From Diabrotica undecimpunctata (lineage: Eukaryota; Arthropoda; Insecta; Coleoptera; Chrysomelidae): 64,000 bases of DNA. The stretch spans positions 77,144,021 to 77,208,020 of the forward strand of contig NC_092807.1 in the NCBI RefSeq assembly GCF_040954645.1. The letters run 5' to 3'. Made by a program: the position numbers and the translations under genes. Shown here piece by piece: positions 46,001 to 56,290 of the stretch (position 1 is its first letter; each line of letters opens with the position of its first letter). The notes under the pieces were generated by a model, which was not told where the DNA came from, ran no database searches, and saw only the letters and a program-made list of their open reading frames with translations.

Positions 46001-46387
46001 AACTTGCAGGGAGGAAATAGGTGATATGCTAATGTTAGCTTTATCTAACATTTCTAATGAATGGGAACCTAGTAATGAAATATTGGAGCCACTATCCAAT
46101 AATGCCAAACAAGATTGTCCTAGAATCTCAATTTGGAGATATGGTCGATTATCGTTACATTTCTTAACTAATAAAGAATTTATATCTAAGCCAGAGACTC
46201 TAGATATAGAATAGTCATTATAAGGTACTAATATAGAACTATCATTATCATTTTTAACATCAAAACTTGGTACAGATGACAGAACTGTTTCCTGGTCCAT
46301 ATGATTAACGTAATTACAACTAACATTTAATAAAGGAGAAGATACTCTAGAATTGAGAACGTCAGAATGGAGTGCTTTAGGTTCCAA
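43064..46387 (-). CDS. pol: Pol polyprotein of element C (protease, RT, RNase H, integrase)
   Basis: About 1107 codons open, in a different frame from gag. Domains in order: aspartic protease (DSGS, Asp98); reverse transcriptase with SSIDLSKAF and the catalytic YLDD at 403-406; RNase H with MTDCSN, ERELLAIIHGLEA and TDHSSLLW (about 545-650); integrase with an HHCC zinc region (H..., CKVCATC, about 755-800); and the catalytic core Asp814, Asp874, Glu910 (MDLIGPY, CDNGPQF, HSERVNR), 35 residues between the last two. The usual VCVDYRKLN motif of RT reads VCFGGRKLN. No stop or frameshift was seen, so this is the best candidate for a functional polymerase in the window. The frame runs open upstream past the gag stop, so expression probably uses frameshifting; the TTG at 46387 is not a proven start. 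The products act in cytoplasmic particles (RT) and the nucleus (integrase). Confidence 0.93.
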   Translation of the reverse strand: MEPKALHSDVLNSRVSSPLLNVSCNYVNHMDQETVLSSVPSFDVKNDNDSSILVPYNDYSISRVSGLDINSLLVKKCNDNRPYLQIEILGQSCLALLDSGSNISLLGSHSLEMLDKANISISPISSLQVSTADGTIQSIVGKFETEILVANIRRNITFYIIPSVQNSIILAMDFLNIFNSTLDCSDFSLCISPLNLSTLTVIHDFFSLSVSQQKQLEAIMSKFSSISSKDKLGRTSLISHTIEVNTSTPFRQYQYPIPQAWHADVGKEIDSMLSLNIIEPSTSSYCSPLWLTKKKDGSFRVCFGGRKLNSITANRDAYPIPRIDVILSKLRRAKYISSIDLSKAFLQIPLSEESMKYTAFAVSGKGLFQFVTMPFGLVSAPQTMCRLMDLVIGPQLEPYVFYYLDDIIVVTPDFDLHIEILEKVFSRLKEANLTVNIEKCNFCRPNLKFLGYVVDSRGLQTDPDKVTAIKDFPIPKTTTQLRRILGMCGYYRRFVPSYSTLLSPLTDLLKNRKKGQTITWTSEADDAFRLIKEDLTSAPVMMSPDFNEHFYLMTDCSNTASGGVLFQMKDGAEHPIAYTSKKLNKAQKNYSTTERELLAIIHGLEAFRYYLEGSKCTLITDHSSLLWLHSMRNPSQRLSRWICKLSAFDYNIVHRKANGAVVADALSRTFDVNLLDVSTLIPDKWYQKMLIRVAQEPDRYPDFKVENNVLYKHIVSSTEVLSNMSDWKIVVPTANRDEILTTFHYNVTAGNFGFYKTFSRIAELYYWPGMRYTIKRYISRCKVCATCNPRNMPQAELMGSFRNINFPWQMISMDLIGPYPRSYNGNTYCLVVVDYFTKFPLVFPLRKATVPAIIKYLEEQVFLLFGVPQIVSCDNGPQFVSKAFKDLLSKYKVQKIFYNAAYHPQANHSERVNRSIVTALRSYTYEDHRAWDQYIHSIAQAIRTSVHEIIKCSPAYLNFGRNVSLSGDYFGLISDNSVNLPQISENLHRLDDLQHLPPIFADIRKKLKSSYLRSRGHYNLRKRDLRFFVGDRVLKRNFVKSSKGNAISAKFCQKYIPCIVSKVISPLVYELKDSLSNKRIGQFHVKDLLPDNTVNDLDSSSSEEDVT

Positions 46388-46400
46388 GTTACTTTTTCCC
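46380..46400 (-). promoter_or_regulatory. Gag-pol frame junction of element C
   Basis: Minus strand GGGAAAAAGTAACTTGG: gag reads AAA AAG TAA, pol reads AGT AAC TTG. Relative to gag the pol frame is +1. A purine run before the stop is compatible with programmed frameshifting, but no canonical slippery heptamer is seen. Confidence 0.5.
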
Positions 46401-47798
46401 TTGATTCGACTTGTTGTGGCGTTTGTGCTTTGTTGATGGTTTCTCTGATAGGGGACCTGACCTTGAATTGTTGGACCCTGCTTGACCTATATTTCCTTCC
46501 ACGACGGTGGTTGTACTCCCTGATGGGATTGTAGACGGAGGAACGCTCAGGGTACGAGCCTCGGTCTGTTCGTTTCCCGAACACTTATAGCAATTCCTCT
46601 TGAGAGTGTTATCTCTCCCACAATCATGACAAAATATATGTGTCCTTGGTTTTCCACACTCATAAAATGTGTGTCCAGTTTCATGGCAATTCCAACATGA
46701 TAAATTGGAATTTAAAACCGACATGTTACGCTCCCTAGATTTCTGATGCCATGATCGATTTGAAAATTGATACGGAGTGGACGAAGGACCTGAAGTAGGT
46801 CGAGATGAGGTCGGAGGATGTGAAGACCAAGACAGAGTTTCTTCAATTCTCTTACATTTGTCAGTCAAATCTTCAATGTTGTGGATATCCACCAAGGCTA
46901 ACTGAGCATGATAGAAAGGTAACAAACCTTTTAAAATGATTTTGATTTTTGCAGAGTCAGATAAGGGAGTATCTAACTTAGTACACATACCCAAAATATT
47001 ATTTATAAACATAGTAACTGATTCACCAGGTTTCTGTTTACGGGATTTGATCTCATCCAGTAGATCATCCTGGAACGAATAGGGGAGAAAATCAGACTTC
47101 AAATTCTGCACCAGATCGGACCAACAAGACAAACGACCCCTAATATTCATAAACCACGTAAATGCAGAATCTGTGAATAGTTCAGCTGAAGCAGCGAAAA
47201 GATCATCCTCTGAAACACCTCTAGATATCCTTAGACATTCAACACGCTCTAAAAATGAAATAACATCGATATGTTGAGTTTGACCAGAAAATGTAATACC
47301 CCATTTATGCACTTGAACTGGTTTGGAATATGAAAAACTAGGGACTATGTTAATTGGAGCATTAGGAGTGGAAGAAGCAATAGGGTTAACTCTAGAGTCG
47401 AGTTCACCCTCCAAAGTAAGTATCCTAACCGAGACAGACCTTTTGAAGGAGTGTTGATCCTCATCAATGCAACTCAGCAAGTGGACACGACCTGAAATGT
47501 GTGCTAAGCGAGAAGTTAGTCGACCATACTGACTGTCATGCACAGTTCCTCTAAATTCGCCTATTTTCTGAGCTAAGTCATCTAGAGTCACGGATATTCC
47601 TTGCTGTTGTTCTTCGAATGGAATCGATCCAGCAGAAATTTGAGTAAAACTCCTATTGCCCTCCTCCTGTTTCAAGGCTCCACGCAAGACCTTGCGCTTT
47701 GTATCAACATTAGGTAAATCCTCAATATTAATACCCCTAATTTTGAGTTCATAATCCAACTCACTAACTAATAAATGTTCTACTTTAAATGAAGACAT
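46389..47798 (-). CDS. gag: Gag protein of element C
   Basis: Open frame of 469 codons starting MSSFKVEHLLVSELDYEL. The middle (about 160-310) carries the Gag structural domain (FTWFMNIRGRLSCWSDLVQNLKSDFL and KPGESVTMFINNILG). Near residues 375-420 there is a CCHC zinc knuckle, C-x2-C-x4-H-x4-C (CWNCHETGHTFYEC), followed by a second Cys/His cluster (CHDCG...CYKC) that binds packaged RNA. The tail is basic (KHKRHNKSNQGKK). It stops at 46391-46389, one base before the first pol codon shown, in another frame. It forms the particle. Its leader (47799-48507) is interrupted by a non-LTR fragment, which may affect expression. Confidence 0.92.
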   Translation of the reverse strand: MSSFKVEHLLVSELDYELKIRGINIEDLPNVDTKRKVLRGALKQEEGNRSFTQISAGSIPFEEQQQGISVTLDDLAQKIGEFRGTVHDSQYGRLTSRLAHISGRVHLLSCIDEDQHSFKRSVSVRILTLEGELDSRVNPIASSTPNAPINIVPSFSYSKPVQVHKWGITFSGQTQHIDVISFLERVECLRISRGVSEDDLFAASAELFTDSAFTWFMNIRGRLSCWSDLVQNLKSDFLPYSFQDDLLDEIKSRKQKPGESVTMFINNILGMCTKLDTPLSDSAKIKIILKGLLPFYHAQLALVDIHNIEDLTDKCKRIEETLSWSSHPPTSSRPTSGPSSTPYQFSNRSWHQKSRERNMSVLNSNLSCWNCHETGHTFYECGKPRTHIFCHDCGRDNTLKRNCYKCSGNEQTEARTLSVPPSTIPSGSTTTVVEGNIGQAGSNNSRSGPLSEKPSTKHKRHNKSNQGKK

Positions 47799-48164
47799 TA
47801 TGAAAATATATCAAATATTGAACCTCTACACCAAAATACAAGACCACAGTATTTACCAAACAAGTCGAATTATAGTAATGTAAATTTGTATTAATATTAT
47901 GAAAAAAATATTAATTCAATATAACGAATATTAAAATAATCAAAATAATTACAACTATATCAAAATATTAAGTTTAGAAAATATACTCAAATATTGTTTA
48001 AATAAGATCAGACCACAATTATTAAAATATACTAAAATTTATCAAATTGACTGTACTGTACTGCCCCAATGTATCTTAACAAACTAAACGATATGTATGA
48101 TGGTATATTAACTGAGTACAAGATTATCTAATATAAGTGTATATAGAACAAAACAAAAATAAAG

Positions 48165-48425
48165 GACGCCGCGAAACAAGCAGCTAAATTAAAATGGAAA
48201 TGGGCTGGACACAACGAACGTCTCGAAGATGGTAGATGGAACAAAGAAGTCGGAAACTGGCGACCGTACGATGCGAAGAGACCAAGAGGAAGACCTCACA
48301 TGCGCTGGAGCGACGATATCAAAAGAGTCGCAGGACCAATGTGGAAACGCCTAGCACACAACAGGGATGAATGGCGAGAAATGGGAGAGGCCTTTATTCG
48401 ACAATTCGGATAGAAAAAGGGCTAT
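48165..48425 (+). pseudogene. Non-LTR (RTE-like) retrotransposon 3' end, antisense in leader of C
   Basis: Plus-strand frame of 83 codons with stop at 48411: AAKLKWKWAGHNERLEDGRW, then RPRGRPHMRWSDDIKRVAG and KRLAHNRDEWREMGEAFIRQ, the conserved C-terminal end of RTE-type RT proteins. A short A-rich tail follows (48429-48440). It is severely 5'-truncated, as is usual for target-primed insertion. It lies between the 5' LTR and gag of C in opposite orientation. No stop or shift within the fragment suggests a moderate age. Confidence 0.85.
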
Positions 48426-48479
48426 AAAAAAAAAAAAATATTTAAATATAATAAAACTAAAATATAACTTATGTTACTA

Positions 48480-48507
48480 CTAAGGCACCACGTTGGGTAA
48501 AGCCAAT
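48480..48507 (-). other. Primer-binding site region of element C
   Basis: Minus strand just inside the 5' LTR reads TTGGCTTTACCCAACGTGG, with a TGG start and an AACGTGG core like tRNA-Lys-type sites. The match is imperfect and the tRNA is not assigned. Confidence 0.4.
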
Positions 48508-49987
48508 TATTACCGATGAAACAAGCATAAAGCTAATTGTTGCACATTAAAAGGGAAAAGCCTGAGATGGTGAAGCCAATATTAGAAATTATGTAAGATT
48601 TATGGTTGAATAAAATTTAAAATTAATTAATTATTATTGAAATAAGGTTAAATAAAGGGAATGTAACCAATACAAAAGAAAATATAAAATTTACTTGAAG
48701 TACTACAATGGAATAGGCTTAGCTCAAAAGAATGAGAGTAGTGCTCAGAGAGGAGGTTGGCACGTTTCCTTGCCTGTAGTAACCTAAGATAGTTAGATCA
48801 ATCCTAAGATGATCTTGAGATGGGCGCCAGGGTGAATTTTGAATATCACACCAATTTGGGGTATATGTAGTTATATATTAACTGAACAATAAAAGATGAT
48901 AGGAAACAAATAAAAATCAGAAATGCTTTATACACTATATTCCAATCTTATGTACTATCCCAACCCTATTCTTATATACACTAACCAATTATTAAAATAT
49001 ATCCCCAAAATATATTTACAAAAAAAACAGTTACCTAAAAATATGACCCAAAATATAATTATATACAAAAATTGGTCTACCCAGTTCTCTAACAATGAGA
49101 TAAAATGATCTGGGATTACTGTTTAGGATAACTCACTTGGAGTAAATAGTAATTAAAATATTAGAAAATAATTAAATACTTATATAAGTTACAAAAAGGG
49201 CAGTTTAAAAATCTGAGACTAGTCAGTTAAGACACTAGAACAATACATACATCAATTTAACAAAATAAAGGTACATACTAGTGACCATAAAATGGGATAA
49301 TGTATCCTGACCACTTATCATAAGGGTTATGTAAAATATTAATAACGAAATAAATACAAAGTAAATAGAGAATGACAAAATTCAAACAAGTAAAAAGATT
49401 CAACAAGTTGAGGGTACTACCAAGGGATTGTGCACAAACCTGTGTGTAACCCACTTAGACTGAAGGCCTAAGTATCCAAGTATATATTATAAAAAAAATT
49501 GAAATTTAAATTATAAAGTTAATAAAATATAATGGTTCTTAGTAACTCTTTTGTTGGAAAGGGAGTTACTTAATCTGCTGTCCAGTGTTCAGGTAGTGGA
49601 TGGGCTCTAAGATGGATCAGCCTATGCTCCGTGTATCAGCCTTTAAGGACTGGCAGACCAACCAAGTGTTGTAATTCTTTCTCCCAAATCAAATAATCTC
49701 CTTTTCCCAAATAAAAATGTACCTCTTCCCCAAATCAAAAAAAAATCTTGTGTCCCAAATAAAAATGTGATTCTTCCCCAAATTAAAACTTCTTTCCAAA
49801 TAAAATGAAATGCCAGACTTGGAAGTTGGAGCCGGCAGGCTATAAGAAAAGAAAACTTTTTTTTATTCTGTGTTCTTGTATTTAACATCTATAGTTTTTG
49901 TTCTAGTAACAAAAACTAGAATATATTTGCCATTAGGTGACCTTGGCTCAAAAATATAGTGTTACTGCACTGGAATATATTATAATT

Positions 49988-50042
<55 letters not shown>

Positions 50043-50527
50043 GAATGATATTTGGATATTTGTAGTAAGCTGAGAAGATTTAGACGATTGGGAACTGGCA
50101 AATTTAAATGGAAGATGTGTGATAACTTACCAGAACTTATTTGGGAGTTTTATTTTCTATAAACCAACGTAACTTCTTAATGCACAAACTAAATACGTCT
50201 TAAACAACAATAAAAATATTCTTCACCGTTCCCCCCAAAAAAAAAAAACAATAAAACAACTTTTTTTTTACTCCCTTTCAGTACTGCCTGCCGCAAACTC
50301 AACAACTCATCTCCTTCAAGTTCTGTTACAAAATGGCCATTACATTATTCTTTTTCCCTTTTGACGAGGGAATCGATTATCTTATCATCGATATCGATAA
50401 TCATAATAATGAAATATGAGATCGTATTGTGGGTTGCATACTCCAACGGCGGCAGATTAGTAGTTAATGTAGGGATTCGGTTTGCTAACGTTCAAAATTT
50501 TAGATTATTAACGATCGTATCGTTACA
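48508..50527 (-). repeat. LTR C, right (5' LTR)
   Basis: Same ends as the left copy, with a (TA)n tract of slightly different length at 49989-50037. Substitutions such as ATTATTGAAAT versus ATTATTTAAAT separate the copies. Confidence 0.93.
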
Positions 50528-50531
50528 TTGC

Positions 50532-51556
50532 CTCTGGATATATTTTTCGTTTGCTCTCCGCAATCTCCTCTGCACATTTTCCATTATCTGTGTGTATCCC
50601 TTTTGTTCTCTATCTTCCCATGGTCTTAGTGGCATTATACCCTTCATTATATATTCTGGGGTCTCTTTCGTTACGGTGCTCGGGATAGTATTTAGATACG
50701 TTTTTACTTCGGCGACTTTCCTATCCCATCGTCGATGTTGACCCTCTGTTGTAATCCGTAGAAACTTCGTCACTTCCTGTATAAAACGTTCCGAAGGATT
50801 ACTCTGTGGATGTCTGATGCTAACAAAATTTGTCTCTATTCCCCGTTCTCGAAGTTGTCCCTTGAAACGATCATTTCTAAAATATGTTGCATTGTCTAGA
50901 AGAATCCTTCTTGGTGTTCCTACGGTGGCTATAAAATTGTCGATTTTTCTCATTATTTCTTCCCCTTTCGTGGTACGACAACTGTATAATTTTACATATT
51001 TGGAAAAGACATCTACCATGACTAAAACATGTTTATTCCTCTTCGTCGTCATAATTAGATCGCTTAACATATCTATTGTTACAATATCTAATTTGTTCCG
51101 GGATATAATATTTTTTGTAACGTTTTCATTTTTGAAATTTCTAATTTTATATTTTTGACAGATCTGGCACTTTTGTGTAATTTCTTTTGCGATGCGGTAA
51201 TCTTGTCGGCAAATATAATTTTCTCGAAAAATCAACCAGACTTTTCTGCTACCGATATGTCCATTGTCTTCGTGTAAATTTTTTACAATCTTCTCTGCCA
51301 ATGTTTGTGTCACCAAATATAGTTCCCTTCCGTCTATTCTCTTGAAATATATGTCGTTTTCTATTTCCGCTTTTCTTTTTTCTCTTTCCTCCAATTCTCC
51401 TTGGTCTCTTCTTATTTCATTTAATGAGAATACACCTTCTTCTTGTGTCAAGATATTTAGTCCCACATGTAACGTAATTGCTTCCTTTTTTCCTGTGTCT
51501 TCATCCCGTGTTAGCGCGTCGGCTATGATATTGTCTTTTCCTTTGATATACCGGAA
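50532..51556 (-). pseudogene. Integrase of element B, 5' part, cut by element C
   Basis: Open from about 51466 with the end of the RNase H linker upstream (RYIKGKDNIIADALTRDE, 51556-51500, after a stop). The zinc region H-x4-H...C-x2-C (HEDNGHIG to CQICQKY) is followed by the catalytic core: Asp in TIDMLSD, Asp in LLDNATYF, Glu in NPSERFIQE. The core then runs to RRANEKYIQRQ, where the LTR of C begins. The last two acidic residues are 34 apart by my count. The remaining C-terminal part lies at 38023-38335. Split by insertion and thus non-functional. Confidence 0.9.
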
Positions 51557-53561
51557 TTAAAAATCGTACTCCTGCAGTAATAGAATGCCTCTATGTATCC
51601 GATTATTCACCAATCGATTCTTCATGATGTGAACCAAAGCGGCATGATCCGTCTCGATTGTGAATTTAGCTCCCAATAAGTAATATCTTAATTTGTTTAC
51701 ACAAAATAGTACACTGGCAAATTCCAATTCTGTCACACTATATTTTCTTTCGTGAGTTTTGGTCACCCGAGATATAAAACATATTGGCACTTCTTGGTCG
51801 TTTTGTATCTGTGACAAAACTCCTGCAAACTTTTGTATTGACGCATCAGTTCGGAGTATGAATGGTAGATTATAATTGGGGTGGTATATTTTTGTTCCTT
51901 TTGCAAATTCTTGTTTTAATATTTGAAAAGCCTTCTCCTGTTCTTCTTTCCAATTCCATTTTATCCCTTTCTTCAGCAATTTTATTAGAGGAATTTCCTT
52001 TTGGCTTAAATCGGGAATTAGTTTTTTCAAAATAATTGATCGTGCCAAGAAAACCTCTCAATGTTTTCAAATTCGTTGGTCTTGGATATTCATCAATGAG
52101 CTTGACTCGGTCTTCGGCTAAGCTAACTGTTGTAGTGTCCAATTGAAAACCTAGATAAATTACTTCCTTTTGGAAAAATTGACATTTTTCGATGTTTAAT
52201 TTTAATCCCACTCTGTCCAATTCTTTCAGAATTATCTTTATATGTTTCATATGGCTCTGTATATCTCGTGAAAAAATCAACAAATCAACGATGTAATGGA
52301 CTATGAAATCTTCGTATCGATTTAAAATAGAATGTAGAGCCCGTACCAATGCTGCACAAGCGCTTTGTAAACCAAAAGGCACTACCTTGAGCCTGTATAC
52401 AATACCATCAATTGAGAACGCGGTATAGTTTCTACATTTTTCAGCTAAAGGTATCAACCCAAAACTATGCTTTAAATCAATTTTAGAGAATATGTGTGAT
52501 CCTGTAATTCTTCCAAATATGGCCTCGATGTTTAGAGGTGATTCATATTGTGATACCGTGTACTGGTTGATATTTCTGGCATCTAAACATAGTCTTAATT
52601 CTCCACTGCTTTTTTTTACTATTACAATTGGATTAATATGCGGTGAATCACATCGTTCAATTATTTGATCTTCCAACATTTTATTAATTTCTTCTTTCAC
52701 CTGTTGTCGATATTTATATGGGATCGGGTAAGTCTTCGATCGAAAGTTTCCCAAGTTTTTTACCTCAAAAGAATGTTCGTACTTTTTTGCCACTCTGTTT
52801 TCCTCATTTATTAAAGTTTCGTGTTCTTTTAACATCAGACGCACCTCATTTTCTTTTTCTTCTCCACATATCAATTTTCTTTCTTTTTCCTCAGATTCTT
52901 GACACATATTTATCGCACATTTTTCCTCCTCTTTTTCATCAATCTCTTCCTTAAATACCACTGTTTCAATCAAATCCTTTTCATTTTCCTTTGTTGACAC
53001 CATTTCTTCTTCTTCTTCGGGGCTCATCCCTTCTTTGGAGGAATCTCCGGTATTGACTTCCTTTATCCTTTTCTTAAGTTTTCTTCCTTTTTTTCTTTGT
53101 CCTTGCTTCGTTGCCAAATTCATTTCCACTGTTTGTTCTTTTTCCATATTTCTTCTTTCATCGCTGTGTCTTTCATTCTCATTTTCCTCTATTTGTGTAT
53201 GATTTACCTCTCTTCTGTTTTCTTTTGGTCTGTCATATCCGTTCCGGTTTCCACGATATTCCTGTTCATTTCGTCTATTGTACTTTCTGTTTTCGGGATA
53301 TGCGCGTGTGTTATTTCTGTTGTGATTTTCTCGATATCTGTCATCATTCCATAGCCGATTTCTGAAATCATCATTTCCTCTTCTGTTTTCCCTATTTTCG
53401 TTTTCCCTCCTGGGAATAAATTCTCGTCTAGTGTAATCCCTCCTAAAATTTTGTCCTCTCTCTCTCTGTATTCCTGATTTTCTTGGTGTCTGTAATTTTC
53501 TTGTGACCTTCTTGCTCTTTTTTCCTGTATCCGTGATGCCCTTATTTGTAGGAATTGGCAT
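51557..53561 (-). pseudogene. Gag C-terminus, RT and RNase H of element B, mutated
   Basis: Frame 53561-51870 starts in the Arg/Asn-rich Gag tail, passes an acidic linker and enters RT at KTYPIPYKYRQQVKEEIN. RT motifs: RLCLDARNINQYT, KIDLKHSFG, PFGLQSACAAL. The catalytic box reads YIVD (about 52285-52296) where the family has YxDD, so one metal-binding Asp is lost. A frameshift near 52040 moves RNase H to 52048-51557 (LRTDASIQKFAGVL, ELEFASVLFCVNKLRYYL, TDHAALVH). Compared with element A the entire protease (DSG) region is missing after VNHTQI. Non-functional. Confidence 0.9.
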
Positions 53562-54600
53562 AAACTATCGATGTCTTTGTAGTTTTGTAGATTGATTTGA
53601 TCTTCAATTGTGTCATCAAAGTGTCTTGCAATCAACTCTACTAATTGCTCGGATGAATAATTGTATTGCAGATGTTTTGCGTTATTGTACATTTGCAATG
53701 CGTATGTTTTTTCTGATATACCCATCCTCTCATGTTATTTCCCATTTTGCAATTCCTTGTTTATCTGTAATTGCTCTGTCTTTCCCCAGAAAAAACTCAG
53801 AAATTTATTTTCAAATTCTTGCCAATTTTCAAATTCCTCCACTTTGCTGTCGAACCATAGACATGCCTCATCTTTGAGATGATTTCTGATCATTTCCTTA
53901 GCTGTCTCAAAGTTTCCCATGTATTGTATCTTCTTCTTTAGATTATTCATGAACGGTACGGGGTGAAGTTTTCTTACATCCCCGCCAAACTGTAATTTTA
54001 CCTCGCTTGTTCCATGGACGATAACTTCTTTTCTCTCTGCTCCTCTTAGTTCAATTTCTGCAATATGTTTTTCATTTTGCTTTAATCTCCTTTCTACTTC
54101 TTTCCTGTCTTCTTGTAGCGTCATTTCAAATTTTTCTTTTAACTGATCTAATTCCTTTTTCTGGCCAATCTTGATTTCTTTTCATCATATTTTCTACTTT
54201 CTTTTCTTGTTCTCCCATTTTATTTTTAATTTCATTAATCTCTTCTATTTGTTGTATCAGTTCTTTCTTTATCCCCTCAACACATCCTTTAATTTCCTGT
54301 TCATAGTTTTCCAAACGCTGCTCTATATTACTCATTGTTTGTTTTGTTTCTTGTTGATTTCTATCCATTGTTTGTTTTGTTTCATCCATTTTTAGTGATG
54401 TTTCTTGTTGGTTTTTCTCTATTGTTTGTGTCTGTATTGCATTCATTGCTAATAATTTTTCTAACATCCCTGTTTCTTTTCTGTCCTCCATTATTGTAGC
54501 ATTTCCTTCATTATCCGATCCTTCTTCAACAATTGTTTATTCTAATCTGTTATCCTCCTTTCTTTCTTGCATTTTGCTTTGACTCCTTGTGGTCGACATG
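53204..54600 (-). pseudogene. Gag of element B, frameshifted
   Basis: Begins MSTTRSQSKMQERKEDN near 54600, parallel to MSVTRRQSKMQERKEDN in A. It breaks near 54540, continues as a coiled coil (54491-54126) with KQTMSNIEQRLENYEQEI, shifts near 54125 into KFEMTLQEDRKEVERRL and the Gag domain (54124-53735), meets a TAA near 53735, then continues in HERMGISEKTYALQMYNN (53725 onward) to the Arg-rich tail. At least three lesions. Similarity to the A Gag is high across the whole length, but the frame is dead. Confidence 0.88.
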
Positions 54601-54939
54601 TTCGTTAGATTATTTATCCCCGCCAAATATGAAGCTTTGAAATTTGTGCAATAATATCCCCGCCAAATATGAAATTCGAGTAATGTTGCAAAGACGAAAA
54701 CTTTTCCTCTTATCCCAAATGCAATAAATTCAAATAAATGCAATAAAATTTTAAAACTTTTGTCAGTTGTAAAAATCAATCAAATATCATAAATTATATC
54801 ATGTAAAAAATTGTACCTAGAGAAATTTGAAATGTAATTTCATAAAAGCAAATATTATAAACTTGAACCATCGGCAAATAAATTTTCAATCAATCTGCTT
54901 TCTTTCTCTATCCGTTTAAATTTTAACTAGAAATACTTT

Positions 54940-54963
54940 CTACGACTTACACGTTGGGGGCCA
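54940..54963 (-). other. Primer-binding site region of element B
   Basis: Minus strand after the 5' LTR: ATGGCCCCCAACGTGTAAG, close to the tRNA-Lys-type site TGGCGCCCAACGTGGGG. Assignment by resemblance. Confidence 0.5.
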
Positions 54964-54965
54964 TT

Positions 54966-56290
54966 TGTTATGTTTGTTTATTTTGACTTTAATCTTAGTT
55001 TATTGAGCCAATAAAAAAATATAACTTATTTGTTACCAAAAGTAAAATAAACTCCTTATATTACCTGTGTTCGATGGATTCAAAGATTTTCTAGTTGTCT
55101 TTTATCGGGATAGAGAAGAAGGATAAGAATAAAAAAATATTATATTACAAAAATTTACGTTTCTTTATTTTATATGAACGAATAAAACAATTATCAAATT
55201 CTGTCGTTATCTTATCAATCAGCATACAAGAAAATAAATCAAATTTTTATAATAATAAGATTTTAAATCTACATACATTTATATTAAGTGAAAACCAATT
55301 TTACTTAAATTGTTCTATACTTGAAACAAGAAACAACAAAACTTTAAACTTTTGATTAGCCTAACAAAACCTCAGTTCTTAAATTTGAATGCTAATGACC
55401 ATGATGTCAAACCGATCCTTCACAGATATAAAATTCAATTGTACAAAACCCTTACAGCTTATTTTCTTATTGAGTTGTATGTTGGAACATACCCAGAAAA
55501 ATCCAGTCTCCTCAACGATGTGATCTCTCCTTTTTGGCACCTAGGCTCCTTCCTAACGTCTCTGCAAACCTGCTGCACTAACCAAAAACACCTGATGCAC
55601 TTCTCCAAAAACTCAACTACTTATTTATGACACAAGGACCTCCTTTTGTCAACTTGATGCCGTAAAACTACTTTCACAAATCTTCACAAAATGCCAACGG
55701 TAGATATAAGGACCTCTTTCAATCAACTTGCTATCTCCTTCTGCAAAACTATTCAATCCCTTTCACAATGCCGGTATCCAACTCACGAACCACACCCTAT
55801 CTTGAGACAAACGACTGTTTCCTTCGATGACCAAATTATAACTGACTTCTCCCGTTCTCATGATCGGCTCACAAATTCCCATTTAAAAGCGACCGTCCAA
55901 TCAAAAGCTCAAATTGTGTTTCCCATGATTTTGGAAAAGCCTAATTTCGGTTTCAGAGAAAAACTAAATAGCTTACTTTAAAATTGGTTTTGTCAATACA
56001 CTATTTATACATATTTCAAAAGATTAGAATATGGTGATTTAATACTCGATTATACAAACAATGAAAAGATTAACTTACAGGTAAAATGTCTTCTAATTCT
56101 AAACAAAAGTTTTTTGATAATTTTGTTTGAAACGGAAAAAGGTCGTTTGCCAAACAAATTTCTATACTTATCTACACTAAATCTTATCTTAAATTACTAT
56201 ATACAATTTGTTTATATTGATATCTTAAAATTTTATTTCGATGGATTTTTTTATTTATTTTTCTTTGGTTGGGAAAGAAGAAACATAACA
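54966..56290 (-). repeat. LTR B, right (5' LTR, 1325 bp)
   Basis: TGTTATG...CATAACA. It includes about 262 bp (55205-55470) absent from the left LTR. It is followed at 56291 by polypurine-tract complement and integrase sequence of another B copy, so it also served as that copy's 3' LTR. Confidence 0.9.

Larger units (their letters stand above)
38340..50527 (-). mobile_element. Ty3-type LTR retrotransposon C, nested in B
   Basis: LTRs 38340-40361 (2022 bp) and 48508-50527 (2020 bp), reading TATTACCG...TTACA on the plus strand. A 4-bp target duplication TTGC lies at 38336-38339 and 50528-50531, and removing C rejoins the integrase frame of B. Gag and pol ORFs are open. The LTRs differ by scattered substitutions and microsatellite length only, so C is fairly young. 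Downstream of pol are about 2.7 kb of noncoding DNA with a 140-bp tandem repeat. Confidence 0.93.
36959..56290 (-). mobile_element. Ty3-type LTR retrotransposon B, interrupted by element C
   Basis: Left LTR 36959-38022 and right LTR 54966-56290 have TGTTATG...CATAACA ends. Internal order on the minus strand: leader, gag, RT, RNase H, integrase. Element C is inserted inside the integrase gene between 38339 and 50528. B is of the same lineage as A and D but carries frameshifts in gag, lacks the protease and has a mutated RT active site. Beyond the right LTR a further B fragment (56291-56840) shares that LTR. Confidence 0.88.
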
